Shown one piece after another: positions 1 through 9,064 of a stretch of 64,000 bases of DNA; the first letter of the stretch is position 1, and every line of letters starts with the position of its first letter. Origin of the DNA: Selenomonadaceae bacterium (GTDB lineage Bacteria > Bacillota > Negativicutes > Selenomonadales > Selenomonadaceae). The position numbers were made by a program, and so were the translations under genes. The notes below the pieces were generated by a model. It saw only the letters and a list, made by a program, of their open reading frames with translations. It had not been told where the DNA came from and searched no databases. The DNA is taken from NCBI GenBank assembly GCA_017476425.1, contig JAFUZV010000047.1, positions 1 through 64,000 on the forward strand, read 5' to 3'.

Positions 1-885
1 AGTTTAGAAATTGCGATTAAAGCCGGCTGCAAATTTATTATTTTACGACCGATCGCCGCCGGTATTGGAAATAATGACGTTTGGAAATTCAATCACGATC
101 ACTATTTGGAACTTGCAAAGATCGCTAAAGCTAATGGATTAATGATCTTGCTTGAAAATCAGCAAAGCAATAGAAATGATCGACTTCGTGGAATATGTTC
201 GGAGACTGATGAGATCGTTGAATGGATCGATCGATTGAATGACGATGCAGGCGATAATATTTTTGGTTATTCAATGGACGTTGGAACTTGCAGCCTTTTC
301 GGTCAAAATATGTATGAAATTGCAACGGCTTTAGGCGATCGCTTGAAAATGATCATTGTTCGAGATTGTGACAGTTTAAATGAAAGTTCAATGCTGCCGT
401 TTACTTCAGTTTATGAAGGTGCTTGTCGAACTGATTATTTTAATTTGATTCGTGGACTTCGTGCGATCAATTTCGACGGCTTGATCGCAATGCAATTTGA
501 AGATACTGCTAAATCATTTTCACCAATCATAAGATCAAAACTTCTGCAACTTTCAAAGTCGATCGCTGAAGATTATTTAGCATATCAAATAGGCATTGAA
601 AAACTTTTGAAAAAATATTCAACACGAATTATTTTCGGCGCAGGTTACACCGGTAATAATTATTTGAGTGCTTACGGTGAAAAATATCCGCCGCTGTTCA
701 TTTGCGATAACAATAAAAAATTGTGGAATACGGAATTAAACGGCGTTAAGGTAGAATCGCCGGAAAAGTTGAAAACGATTGATGAAGACTGTTTGATTCT
801 GATCTGTAACAACTTTTATTCTGAAATTGAAAATCAACTGCGCGATATGGGTTTAAAAAATCCTATTGAATTATTTAATGGCTGA
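1..885 (+). CDS. Sugar-phosphate isomerase/epimerase-like TIM-barrel protein, 5' end outside window
   Basis: The reading frame is open from base 1, so the gene begins before the window; about 294 residues are visible. The first two thirds resemble the xylose isomerase/AP endonuclease-2 TIM-barrel family (motifs ILRPIAAG, LLENQQ, YSMDVGTC). The last ~90 residues form a separate Rossmann-like piece beginning RIIFGAGYTG, of the kind that follows glycosyl- or methyltransferase domains. The stop is followed 12 bases later by the radical SAM gene, whose ribosome-binding site overlaps this stop, so the two are almost certainly co-transcribed. The substrate cannot be deduced. Family placement is by motif and overall pattern. 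Confidence 0.6.
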   Translation, partial: SLEIAIKAGCKFIILRPIAAGIGNNDVWKFNHDHYLELAKIAKANGLMILLENQQSNRNDRLRGICSETDEIVEWIDRLNDDAGDNIFGYSMDVGTCSLFGQNMYEIATALGDRLKMIIVRDCDSLNESSMLPFTSVYEGACRTDYFNLIRGLRAINFDGLIAMQFEDTAKSFSPIIRSKLLQLSKSIAEDYLAYQIGIEKLLKKYSTRIIFGAGYTGNNYLSAYGEKYPPLFICDNNKKLWNTELNGVKVESPEKLKTIDEDCLILICNNFYSEIENQLRDMGLKNPIELFNG

Positions 886-897
886 GGTGAAAAATTT

Positions 898-2256
898 TTG
901 CTTAAAAATAAAATTCATAAGTTTAAAAAATTTGACGATTACATTTTACTTGATATAAATAGCGGCGCAGTGCACATTGTCGACGAAATGATTTTTGATA
1001 TAATGGACACGTTCGACGGTAAAAATGATCTTGAAGTCGTTGCGAATCTTAAAAATAAATATTCCGTTGACGATCTCAACGAAGCATTAGGTGAACTTCA
1101 CGAACTTATCAATGAAAAATTATTATTTGCACCTAATATTAATATTCCGCCGACATTCGCCGACAGTGGAATTGTTAAGTCGCTTTGCTTAATGGTTGCA
1201 CAAGATTGCAATTTGCGTTGTAAATATTGTTTTGGCGATGGCGGAAGTTACGGCGGCAAACGTGCAATAATGACTGAAGAGATCGGCAAAAAAGCTGTTG
1301 ATTTTATAATTGATCATTCAAAGAATCGTCGACATTGTGAGATTGATTTTTTCGGTGGTGAGCCGCTGATCAACTTCAAAACGGTTAAAGCAGTAACTGA
1401 ATATGTTCGTCAACGTGAGGCAGAGACGAATAAAATTTTTAAATTGACGTTGACGACTAACGGAATGCTTTTAGACGACGATAAAATTAAATGGCTTAAC
1501 GAAAATAATATTTCGTTAGTGTTGAGCCTTGACGGACGAAAAGAAATTCACGATTCAATGCGTCCGGATTCGACAGGTCACGGCAGTTATGATCGTGCAT
1601 TGAAAAATTTTTTGAAGTTGATCGAAAGCCGAAACGGTGAAAATTATTATCTGCGAGGCACTTACACGAAAAATAATTTAGATTTTACAAATGACGTGCT
1701 TGATCTCAATGATAAAGGCTTTGATATTTTGAGTGTTGAACCGGTTGTATTAAAAGATAATCCATTAGGCTTTACTGAAAACGATCTTGATCGAATCAAT
1801 GAAGAGTATGATCGATTAACGGCGGCTTATCTTGATCGACAACGAATCGGCAAAGGATTTTTCTTTTTTCACTTTAATGTTGATTTATCAAATGGTCCTT
1901 GCGTTGCAAAACGTTTAAGCGGCTGCGGAGCCGGTCACGAATATTTTGCCGTTGACGTTAATGGTGATCTTTATCCTTGTCATCAATTTGTTGGTCGTGA
2001 GAAATATAAACTCGGTGACATTCTCAACGGCGTTGACGATCCGAAAAATCTTACTAATTATTTTCGACAATCGCACGTATTAAATAAACCGAAGTGCAAA
2101 GAATGTTGGGCGAGATTCTTTTGCAGCGGCGGTTGTCACGCAAATGCAGATTTATTTAATGATGATATTCGTAAGCCTTATGAGATCGGTTGCGAGATAC
2201 AAAAAAAACGACTCGAATGCGCAATTTACATTCAAGCCGTTATGAATGAGAATTAA
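898..2256 (+). CDS. Radical SAM/SPASM peptide maturase resembling the SCIFF maturase
   Basis: A 452-residue protein starting at a TTG preceded by GAGGTGA. The radical SAM CX3CX2C motif is at C104, C108 and C111 ([10 protein letters not shown]). An N-terminal RiPP-recognition-like stretch precedes it and includes [12 protein letters not shown]. The C-terminal SPASM region carries further cysteines ([29 protein letters not shown]). These blocks match my recollection of the clostridial enzyme that forms thioether crosslinks in the six-cysteine SCIFF peptide, including [10 protein letters not shown] and LSLDGRKE. The usual small cysteine-rich precursor gene is not between this gene and its upstream neighbour. 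The exact substrate is inferred; membership of the SPASM peptide-modifying class is firm. Confidence 0.82.
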   Translation: MLKNKIHKFKKFDDYILLDINSGAVHIVDEMIFDIMDTFDGKNDLEVVANLKNKYSVDDLNEALGELHELINEKLLFAPNINIPPTFADSGIVKSLCLMVAQDCNLRCKYCFGDGGSYGGKRAIMTEEIGKKAVDFIIDHSKNRRHCEIDFFGGEPLINFKTVKAVTEYVRQREAETNKIFKLTLTTNGMLLDDDKIKWLNENNISLVLSLDGRKEIHDSMRPDSTGHGSYDRALKNFLKLIESRNGENYYLRGTYTKNNLDFTNDVLDLNDKGFDILSVEPVVLKDNPLGFTENDLDRINEEYDRLTAAYLDRQRIGKGFFFFHFNVDLSNGPCVAKRLSGCGAGHEYFAVDVNGDLYPCHQFVGREKYKLGDILNGVDDPKNLTNYFRQSHVLNKPKCKECWARFFCSGGCHANADLFNDDIRKPYEIGCEIQKKRLECAIYIQAVMNEN

Positions 2257-2729
2257 AATTTTTGTCGATCTCTCATTTCTCTTTCAACGTCACGTTTAAC
2301 AGCTTTAGCCGCTAAGTCTTGACGCTTATCATAAGTATGTTTACCGCTTGCAAGAGCAATTTCCATTTTCGCTCGTCCGTGTTTAAAATAAATCTTCAGC
2401 GGTATGATCGTAAATCCTTTTTCTCTTGTCTTGCTGAAAAGTTTTGTGATCTCCGCTTTGTGAAGTAATAATTTTTTCGGTCGTAAAGGTTCGTGATTAA
2501 AAAAATTACTTCCGTGATCGTAAGGGCTTATGTGGAAATTTTGAATGAACAACTCACCATTTTTAACTTCACCATAACTGTCTTTGAGGTTAGCACGTCC
2601 GGCTCGAAGTGATTTAACTTCAGTGCCTTGCAAAACAATTCCGGCCTCAAATGTTTCGTGAATAAAATAATCGTGACGAGCCTTTCTATTTTCACAAGCG
2701 ATCTTTAAACCTGTTTTTTGTTTAGCCAT
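2253..2729 (-). CDS. smpB: SsrA-binding protein SmpB
   Basis: A 158-residue protein starting [20 protein letters not shown], with the family blocks [17 protein letters not shown] and, at the C-terminus, [11 protein letters not shown]. SmpB binds tmRNA and brings it to stalled ribosomes for trans-translation. The ATG at 2729 is preferred over a GTG nine bases upstream because it has GGGTGAT seven bases in front. Its 3' end overlaps the convergent radical SAM gene by four bases. It lies directly downstream of rfaE2 on the same strand. No tmRNA gene was recognised in the window. Confidence 0.97.
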   Translation of the reverse strand: MAKQKTGLKIACENRKARHDYFIHETFEAGIVLQGTEVKSLRAGRANLKDSYGEVKNGELFIQNFHISPYDHGSNFFNHEPLRPKKLLLHKAEITKLFSKTREKGFTIIPLKIYFKHGRAKMEIALASGKHTYDKRQDLAAKAVKRDVEREMRDRQKF

Positions 2730-2734
2730 AAATA

Positions 2735-3220
2735 TCACCCGTTAATATTTCGATTAATCTTTTCAATAAGTTTAGTAGTTGAATGATCGTCAACAAATTT
2801 TATAAATTCAACACGTCCGCCATAACTTTCAACGATCTTAGCTTCCGGCAAATTATTCCAATTATAATCGCCGCCTTTAACGTAAATTTCAGGCTTGATC
2901 TTTCTGATCAAATCCTCTGCAGTTTTATCAGAAAAAATTACAACGTGATCAACGGCTTTCAAAGCAAGTAACATTTCAGCACGATCATCTTCATTATTGA
3001 TCGGACGATTTTCACCTTTCAACATTTTAACTGAAGAATCAGAGTTGAGACCAACGATCAAATGAGCATTAATTTTTTTACCTAATTCTTTAGCCGCCGT
3101 TAAATAACGAATGTGACCGATATGAAGAATATCAAAGCAGCCATTAGTGAAAACAATTCTCTTACCGATCTCACGCAAATCATTACAAAAAGTATCAATG
3201 AATGTTGTTTCGACTAACAT
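2735..3220 (-). CDS. rfaE2: D-glycero-beta-D-manno-heptose 1-phosphate adenylyltransferase
   Basis: A 161-residue nucleotidyltransferase with the signature [12 protein letters not shown] near residue 25 and the second block [15 protein letters not shown]. It makes ADP-heptose from heptose 1-phosphate and ATP for the LPS inner core. In Escherichia coli this activity is the C-terminal half of HldE. Here it is a separate gene, and the matching kinase rfaE1 lies about 47 kb away at 49484. Start ATG with GAGGTG five bases upstream. It is followed by smpB and preceded by dhaL on the same strand. A diderm cell envelope is implied. Confidence 0.95.
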   Translation of the reverse strand: MLVETTFIDTFCNDLREIGKRIVFTNGCFDILHIGHIRYLTAAKELGKKINAHLIVGLNSDSSVKMLKGENRPINNEDDRAEMLLALKAVDHVVIFSDKTAEDLIRKIKPEIYVKGGDYNWNNLPEAKIVESYGGRVEFIKFVDDHSTTKLIEKINRNING

Positions 3221-3235
3221 TTTAACACCTCAACA

Positions 3236-3868
3236 TTAAATAATTTCGTTATCTTTCAAGAATTGACAAAACGCACGGAAAATTATCATTGATGAAACAG
3301 CTCCGGGATCTTCAAAGCCGATACTGCGCTCACCGATATAAGCAGCACGTCCACGCTTTGCTACGATCGTTTTAGTATATTCAACGCCTTCACGTGCTGC
3401 TGTCATAGCCTCGTCGAGAGCTTCGGCGAGATTTTTTTTGTCTTCAATGCTTTGCTTTAAAGATTCTTGAATAGGGATCAAAGTATCCAGCATAGTTTTA
3501 TCAGATTTTTTAGCGTGACCACGACGTTGAATGCCGACGATCGCCGCAGAAAAAACTTTTTCAAGTGTATCAACATCTAACTTTGAATTTTTATTTAAAA
3601 CTTTAGAAGCATCAACAAAACCGGTTCCATAAAGTGGGCCGGCTGCGCCGCCAACATTCATAATAAACGCTTGTCCGACGGTTTCAAGTGCTGTGCTTGC
3701 ATTCAAATTTTCTTCGTCAACTTCGTCAATCGCCTCAAGTGCCGCCGTTGCACCTCGTGCCATATTTAAGCCGTGATCGCCGTCACCGATCTTCGTATCA
3801 AGTGCCGTTAAATGATTTTTTTCACTGATAATTGTATCGACTAAAAATTTTACCGCTGATCTGATCAA
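3236..3868 (-). CDS. dhaL: Dihydroxyacetone kinase ADP-binding subunit DhaL, without DhaK
   Basis: A 210-residue DAK2-domain protein. The nucleotide/Mg-binding block IGDGDHGLNMARG begins at residue 27, and later blocks GGAAGPLYGTGF, KRGRAAYIGERSIGFEDPGA match DhaL. DhaL holds ADP or ATP and phosphorylates dihydroxyacetone bound by DhaK. The start is TTG at 3868, with GGAGGG six bases upstream. No dhaK or phosphotransfer dhaM gene is present on either side; the sequence upstream is the 3' end of the hsdRMS operon. It may pair with a distant dhaK, or the operon may have been split by the restriction genes. Confidence 0.9.
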   Translation of the reverse strand: MIRSAVKFLVDTIISEKNHLTALDTKIGDGDHGLNMARGATAALEAIDEVDEENLNASTALETVGQAFIMNVGGAAGPLYGTGFVDASKVLNKNSKLDVDTLEKVFSAAIVGIQRRGHAKKSDKTMLDTLIPIQESLKQSIEDKKNLAEALDEAMTAAREGVEYTKTIVAKRGRAAYIGERSIGFEDPGAVSSMIIFRAFCQFLKDNEII

Positions 3869-3940
3869 ATTGATCCCTCCAAAAATTTTTTATTTTGAAG
3901 TATATCATATTAAAAATTAATTCGCTATTAAATTTTTAAT

Positions 3941-4690
3941 TTATAACTGATCAAGAGCTTTTTCATAATCTTCGAGAGTTTTCAATTCTGTCATAAGTTG
4001 ATCTAATTTTTCAACGATTCGGAGTTGTTCAGCGAGTGGCGGTAAGCAAATAATTATAAAATTTAATTTCTTAATACTTACTCCGCCTATCATTCCAGAT
4101 GAATTTTCATAAAATATTTTTTTGAAGATCGGATTTTGCAAATAATAATAGATATATTTGTTAGAAATTATATTTGAATAAAAATTACAAAGTTTATTTC
4201 CAAAACAAACTTCTCGATCTGTAATAGCAATTTTTCTTCCTGCACTACCACCTTCTATACACATTAAAACCGAATTTCTATGAGCACGTTTAAAATTATT
4301 TTCAAATGGAATTTTTACGCCATTGTCATAATTAATTTTATTACAAAATGAAATATCCTTTGTAGCAATGTATTCAAATCCTATTTTCAGTCCCGAATAT
4401 TTAGTAAGTTTTTCAGTTTCAGAAATACTGTTACCTGTATAAATTTCACAAATATCACCTAAACGACACCAACACCAATTATCAGGAATATCAAAAGGAA
4501 TTTCACTATCAGAAATCGTAGGCAATGGAAATTCTTTTTTTAATTTCTTCTCCTTGATAAGCCGTAACTTTTCAACACGAATTTTTTCAATCAAGTCTCT
4601 TGCATTGCCGTCAGTTGGTAATTGTTCAGTTAATTTGCCTTGAATGGCGGTTTGTAATATAGATTTTCTTAATTTGTCAGCAATCATCAT
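3941..4690 (-). CDS. hsdS: Type I restriction-modification specificity subunit, half-length
   Basis: A 249-residue protein with only one target-recognition domain. It opens with the conserved helix ADKLRKSILQTAIQGKLT. The connector DARDLIEKIR-like block follows, then WCWCRLGDICEI leads into the recognition domain, and the protein closes with LPPLAEQLRIVEKLDQLM. Full HsdS proteins of the EcoAI type have two such halves and about 400-450 residues; this one corresponds to the second half. It could act as a homodimer reading a palindromic bipartite site, or be a truncated remnant. It is the last gene of the hsdR-hsdM-small gene-hsdS operon. Tandem ATG codons at 4690 and 4687 make the exact start uncertain. 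Confidence 0.88.
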   Translation of the reverse strand: MMIADKLRKSILQTAIQGKLTEQLPTDGNARDLIEKIRVEKLRLIKEKKLKKEFPLPTISDSEIPFDIPDNWCWCRLGDICEIYTGNSISETEKLTKYSGLKIGFEYIATKDISFCNKINYDNGVKIPFENNFKRAHRNSVLMCIEGGSAGRKIAITDREVCFGNKLCNFYSNIISNKYIYYYLQNPIFKKIFYENSSGMIGGVSIKKLNFIIICLPPLAEQLRIVEKLDQLMTELKTLEDYEKALDQL

Positions 4691-4719
4691 TGTTATCAGG
4701 TTCTTCCGTTTCTAATAGT

Positions 4720-5055
4720 TTACTCAAAATCCTCAGCATATTTTTCTCTCAACCTTTCTTCACGCCATTCTTTGACGGATTTATTTTTATCACTTTCATT
4801 CATAGAAGACAAAGCACCTTTAATGCGATCTATTGATTCTTGAATTTCGTCAGCATTTTCTTTAAGTCCAAATTTTTTAGCCATTCTTTCACCAAAGGCT
4901 TTAATCTCACGTTCTTGACGTTCAATTTCTTGCAATTCTTTTTTTCTGGATTCTTTTTTTTCTTGTTCTAATTGCATAAGTTGAATTAAATTTAAAAGGA
5001 CACTTTCCGGCATCATATCAATCATTTTATGAGCCTGTTGTTGTAAAGCAGTCAT
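4720..5055 (-). CDS. Small coiled-coil protein in the hsd operon, antitoxin-like N-terminus
   Basis: A 111-residue protein placed between hsdM and hsdS. The N-terminus (MTALQQQAHKMIDMMPE, then a leucine-rich helix) resembles short Firmicute antitoxin-type proteins. The middle is a highly charged predicted coiled coil and the end reads EERLREKYAEDFE. The ATG at 5055 has GGAGG eight bases upstream; a TTG 15 bases earlier lies inside that ribosome-binding site. No toxin partner is adjacent. A role as a control or anti-restriction protein is possible but unproven. I do not recognise a named family with confidence. Confidence 0.7.
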   Translation of the reverse strand: MTALQQQAHKMIDMMPESVLLNLIQLMQLEQEKKESRKKELQEIERQEREIKAFGERMAKKFGLKENADEIQESIDRIKGALSSMNESDKNKSVKEWREERLREKYAEDFE

Positions 5056-5070
5056 TTTTAATTCCTCCAA

Positions 5071-6540
5071 TCAAATTTTTAGTAATTCTGATATTTTTTG
5101 AATTTGTTTATCAATTTTATCATTTAATTGATTTCGTTTCTGTTGAAATTCTCTAATAGTATCTTCAGGATTTAAAATTTTTTCTTCTTCTGACGGATAA
5201 CCACAGAGATCAAGATCAAAATTTCTTTCGATAATCTCTGCAACAGAAAAATTTTTTGCTTTGAATGTGTCAGTTAATTCATCTTTGATAATTTGTCGAT
5301 TGTTCCACCACTCTTGACACTTTGCAAAATGTTCCAACTTCATTGGCTTAGTTTTAGAAAAATGTTTATAACCGTCAGGCATATCAACACGATAGAACCA
5401 AATATTTTTTGTCTTGTCAGTCTTGTCAAAGAATAAAATATTTGTAGTTATTGAAGTGTATGGAGAAAAGACACTTTGAGGCAGTCTGATAATCGTATGC
5501 AAATTAAAATCCGTCAGAAGTTTTCTTTTGATTGCTAATTTTGCGCCGTCAGTGCCGAACAAAAATCCATCTGGAATAATTACGGCGGCTCTTCCATCAT
5601 ATTTCAGCCGGTACATAATAAGCGAAATAAATAAATCTGCAGTCTCACTACTGCGCAAATCTGCCGGAAAATTTATTTTGATTTCCTTTGTTTCCGTGCC
5701 GCCGTATGGTGGATTCATCACGATAACAGAAAATTTTTCAGATTCTTTGATCTCAGTTATATTACGTTCTAAAGAATTTCCGTGAAAAATATTCGGGCTG
5801 TCAATGCCGTGCAATAGTATATTAGTTATAGCTAACAGATAAGGCAAAGGCTTTTTCTCAATTCCATAAATACTTTTATTAAAAATTTCTCTGTCGTGAG
5901 CGGTTTTAATTTGCTTTTCAAGAGCGTTTAATGTTGAAGTTAAAAATCCGCCTGTGCCGCAAGCAAAATCAGCCACAACTTCACCAAGTTTTGGATCAAT
6001 TCGATCTATAATAAAATCAGTCACAGCACGAGGAGTATAAAATTCACCGGCATTTCCTGCACTTTGCAAACTTTTTAAAATTGTTTCGTAAATCTCACCA
6101 AAAATATGACGATCAGACGATTTATCAATAACTACTTTGTCAATTTCATTTACAACTTGACGCAATAAAGTTCCGTCTTTCATATATTGATTTATATCTT
6201 GAAATACTAATTGAACAACGGATTTTTTCATAGGTGTATCCGGATTTATCGGCAAGTTTTTTAAAGTCGGAAATAATTTGTTATTAACAAAATTCAAGAG
6301 AGCATCACCGGTTAAAGATACAGCATCTTTTTTGTCAACTGCCCAATTTTTCCAACGTAATTCTTCAGGAATAATAGATTGATAATTATCCTCTTCAAAT
6401 TCCCAACTTTCTTCTTGTTTGTCATAGATTTTTAAGAATAACATCCACGTCATTTGCTCAATACGTTGTGCATCGCCGTTAATTCCGCTGTCACCACGCA
6501 TTATATTTTGTAAGGTTTTAACGAAATTTCCTAAACTCAT
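5071..6540 (-). CDS. hsdM: Type I restriction-modification DNA methyltransferase subunit
   Basis: A 489-residue N6-adenine methyltransferase. The N-terminal HsdM helical domain (SLGNFVKTLQNIMRG, MTWMLFLKIYDKQEE) precedes the catalytic domain. The AdoMet-binding motif is DFACGTGGFL and the catalytic motif IV is NPPY within VIVMNPPYGG. GEFYTPRAV is the typical block just before motif I. The C-terminal helices (QQKRNQLNDKIDKQIQKI) would contact HsdS. It starts four bases after the hsdR stop and is followed at once by the small coiled-coil gene. GATC sites are sparse here compared with flanking DNA, suggesting horizontal origin. Confidence 0.97.
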   Translation of the reverse strand: MSLGNFVKTLQNIMRGDSGINGDAQRIEQMTWMLFLKIYDKQEESWEFEEDNYQSIIPEELRWKNWAVDKKDAVSLTGDALLNFVNNKLFPTLKNLPINPDTPMKKSVVQLVFQDINQYMKDGTLLRQVVNEIDKVVIDKSSDRHIFGEIYETILKSLQSAGNAGEFYTPRAVTDFIIDRIDPKLGEVVADFACGTGGFLTSTLNALEKQIKTAHDREIFNKSIYGIEKKPLPYLLAITNILLHGIDSPNIFHGNSLERNITEIKESEKFSVIVMNPPYGGTETKEIKINFPADLRSSETADLFISLIMYRLKYDGRAAVIIPDGFLFGTDGAKLAIKRKLLTDFNLHTIIRLPQSVFSPYTSITTNILFFDKTDKTKNIWFYRVDMPDGYKHFSKTKPMKLEHFAKCQEWWNNRQIIKDELTDTFKAKNFSVAEIIERNFDLDLCGYPSEEEKILNPEDTIREFQQKRNQLNDKIDKQIQKISELLKI

Positions 6541-6544
6541 TTAA

Positions 6545-8848
6545 TTACGCCGCCTTGTAAATTAGTCTTTTAAGTTCTCTAATTGCTTCAAAATAATTAT
6601 TCTTGCCGCCGAATAAATTTGCTATATTAATTGGACTTCCCATTGATTTAAAAGGTTCATTTTTCAATACTTGAATATTTTCTAATTCATCTATTCCGCT
6701 GTCTTGATATTTTTCTAATAGAGCATAAAGCACTTTTTGACAAGCCTCTGAATACTTATGAAGATAATCACGCTTTTTTACATTGTTGGCACGTTCTTTT
6801 CTTGTCAAAGGTTTTTGATCGTAAGCAATATGTAAAATTAAATCAAAGTCATCAAAGTCGTCTTTTGTTTTGCCGGACATTTCTCTTAATTCATCAATAA
6901 ATACACCTTGATCTATCAATTCATTAATAATAGCATTCGTTTTATCTGTCGTCGTCCAAGCATTGATAAAATTATTCATCGTTGCGTACTTATTGATAAT
7001 ATTTTTTCTGCTGTAATCTGTTAAACTCTCTGTAATAAGTTTGCCATCATTGCCGATAAATTGCACTCTTTCATTTACAATATTTACTTCTACGCCGTTG
7101 ACGTAATATTTATAACGATGTTCTACAGGCGGCTTGACTGGTGTATCTTTAGGTTTATGTGATTTTGGTTTTGAATTTCCTTTCGTTTCATCATTAATAA
7201 TAATAATCGGTTCTCCGTCAAAATCCGGATCAGCAAATTGTCTTGTAGCGTTGCGAAAATCCATTATTGTAAAATATTCTTTGCCATAATCCGAAAATAT
7301 CCTTGTACCTCTGCCTATAATCTGTTTAAAAGTTATCAGAGAATTTACAACCTTATCAATAACAATCAATTTGCAAGTTTTACAATTAACACCTGTTGTC
7401 ATTAATTCTGAAGTTGTCGCTATTGTAGGATATTTTTCATCTGGAGCTTTAAAATGATCTAGAGATTTTTTACCGGCAGCGTCGTCGCCTGTGATTTTCA
7501 TTATATAATTCGGGTGATCTTTGACAATATCTTGATTCTCATTAATTAAAGCACGTCGCATTCTTTCTGCGTGTTCTATATCAACACAGAAAACTATTGT
7601 TTTATTATATCTTCCATTTTCTCGTAGCCATTGAGTTATTTTTTTTGCTATTATTTTTGTGCGTTCCTCTATTACAAGAATTTTATCAAAATCAGGTTGA
7701 GTAAATAATTCATCTGGAATTAATTCACCGTTTATGTCTGTCATTCCTGGTGTTGGTCTCCAGCCTTCTAAATCTTTATCTATATTGATTCTAATTACTT
7801 TATAAGGCGCAAGAAAACCATCTTCTATGCCTTGTCTTAAACTATAAGTATAAATCGGTTCACCGAAGTATGTTTGATTGCTGATCTCTTTTGTTTCTTT
7901 CGGCGTTGCTGTTAATCCTATATGAATCGACGATTGAAAATAATCAAGGATTCTGCGCCATTCTGAATCCTCTTTTGCGCTTCCTCTATGACATTCATCT
8001 ACTATTATCAAATCAAAAAATTCTGGTTTAAACTGCCTGAATGGTTCTTCACCTTCGTCACCGGCTAACTGATGATATAAACTCATATAAATTTCGTATG
8101 AACTATCAAGAGTTTTATGACCGACTTTGCACATCACTTTTAATAGCGATTTAAAATCTTGCTGCATTGTTTGATCTATCAAAATATTTCTATCCGCCAA
8201 ATACAAAACTCTGCCCACAGTTTTTGACTTCATCAATTTCCAAACTATTTGAAATGCAGTGTAAGTTTTACCTGTGCCAGTCGCTATTACAAGTAATATT
8301 CTATTTTGTCCTTTAGCAATAGCTTCTACTGTTTTATCAATCGCTATCCTTTGATAATAACGTGGTCGGCGGTCTTTTTCAAACGGATCGTAATAATCAG
8401 GATATAAAATTGCATTTGTTTGATAATCTTTCAAAGCATTTCCCTTGAGGTAGCGTTGCCACAATTCTGCTTGACTCGGAAAATTATCAAGACTCAATTC
8501 TCTTTCTTCACCGGTCAAAAAATCGTGTTCTATAAATCCTTTGCCATTTGACGAATATGCAAATGGTATTTTTAATATTTGTGCATAATTCATAGCTTGC
8601 TGTAAACCTGCATCTATTGTTTCGGTATATCTTTTGGCTTCAACTATAGCAAGCTGAATATGACCATCTTTATGGAGAATATAATCAACCTTTTTGGCTT
8701 GTCCTCGCATTGTTTGATTCCCTTGCACAATAACTTTTCCATCAGTAAAGTAATATTCCATACGAATATCATTTTTTAACCAACCGGATTTTTCTATCGC
8801 TGATGTTATATATCTATATTTCGTATCTTCTTCACTCAACTTTTTCAT
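6545..8848 (-). CDS. hsdR: Type I restriction enzyme helicase/nuclease subunit
   Basis: A 767-residue restriction subunit. The N-terminal nuclease domain has the D-EAK motif (KVDYILHKDG, then AIVEAKRY). The superfamily 2 translocase follows, with Walker A ATGTGKT, DECHRG and SAT-type block LTATP. It translocates DNA with HsdM2S bound and cuts unmethylated DNA away from the site. The size and order fit the EcoAI/EcoEI (type IB) group. The ATG at 8848 has GGTGG seven bases upstream. It is the first gene of the operon and is transcribed divergently from divIB. Confidence 0.97.
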   Translation of the reverse strand: MKKLSEEDTKYRYITSAIEKSGWLKNDIRMEYYFTDGKVIVQGNQTMRGQAKKVDYILHKDGHIQLAIVEAKRYTETIDAGLQQAMNYAQILKIPFAYSSNGKGFIEHDFLTGEERELSLDNFPSQAELWQRYLKGNALKDYQTNAILYPDYYDPFEKDRRPRYYQRIAIDKTVEAIAKGQNRILLVIATGTGKTYTAFQIVWKLMKSKTVGRVLYLADRNILIDQTMQQDFKSLLKVMCKVGHKTLDSSYEIYMSLYHQLAGDEGEEPFRQFKPEFFDLIIVDECHRGSAKEDSEWRRILDYFQSSIHIGLTATPKETKEISNQTYFGEPIYTYSLRQGIEDGFLAPYKVIRINIDKDLEGWRPTPGMTDINGELIPDELFTQPDFDKILVIEERTKIIAKKITQWLRENGRYNKTIVFCVDIEHAERMRRALINENQDIVKDHPNYIMKITGDDAAGKKSLDHFKAPDEKYPTIATTSELMTTGVNCKTCKLIVIDKVVNSLITFKQIIGRGTRIFSDYGKEYFTIMDFRNATRQFADPDFDGEPIIIINDETKGNSKPKSHKPKDTPVKPPVEHRYKYYVNGVEVNIVNERVQFIGNDGKLITESLTDYSRKNIINKYATMNNFINAWTTTDKTNAIINELIDQGVFIDELREMSGKTKDDFDDFDLILHIAYDQKPLTRKERANNVKKRDYLHKYSEACQKVLYALLEKYQDSGIDELENIQVLKNEPFKSMGSPINIANLFGGKNNYFEAIRELKRLIYKAA

Positions 8849-9006
8849 ATTTTCACCACCGTCACTAATAACGTTAATATTATTTTATAACAGCTAAAGA
8901 AAAATTTAAAGATTAAAATTTAAGATCAAAAATCAAAAAAATTTTTTGCAAAAATAATTGAAGAATTAAATGAGAAATTAAATTTTATTTGTATGAATAA
9001 TTTTTT

Positions 9007-9034
9007 TTGCATTGAGAATAAAATATGTTATAAT
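9007..9034 (+). promoter_or_regulatory. Sigma-70-type promoter of the divIB-ftsZ cluster
   Basis: A perfect -10 box TATAAT lies at 9029-9034, with a weaker -35 candidate TTGCAT at 9007-9012 (spacing 16). It is 30 bases before the divIB start and nothing else is encoded between the divergent hsdR and divIB genes. Confidence 0.6.
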
Positions 9035-9064
9035 TAAAAAACTTTATCAACTAAAGGTGATTGA

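Noticed and set aside
2730-2738. Upstream GTG start of smpB
   Set aside because: It lies inside the GGGTGAT ribosome-binding site of the ATG at 2729.
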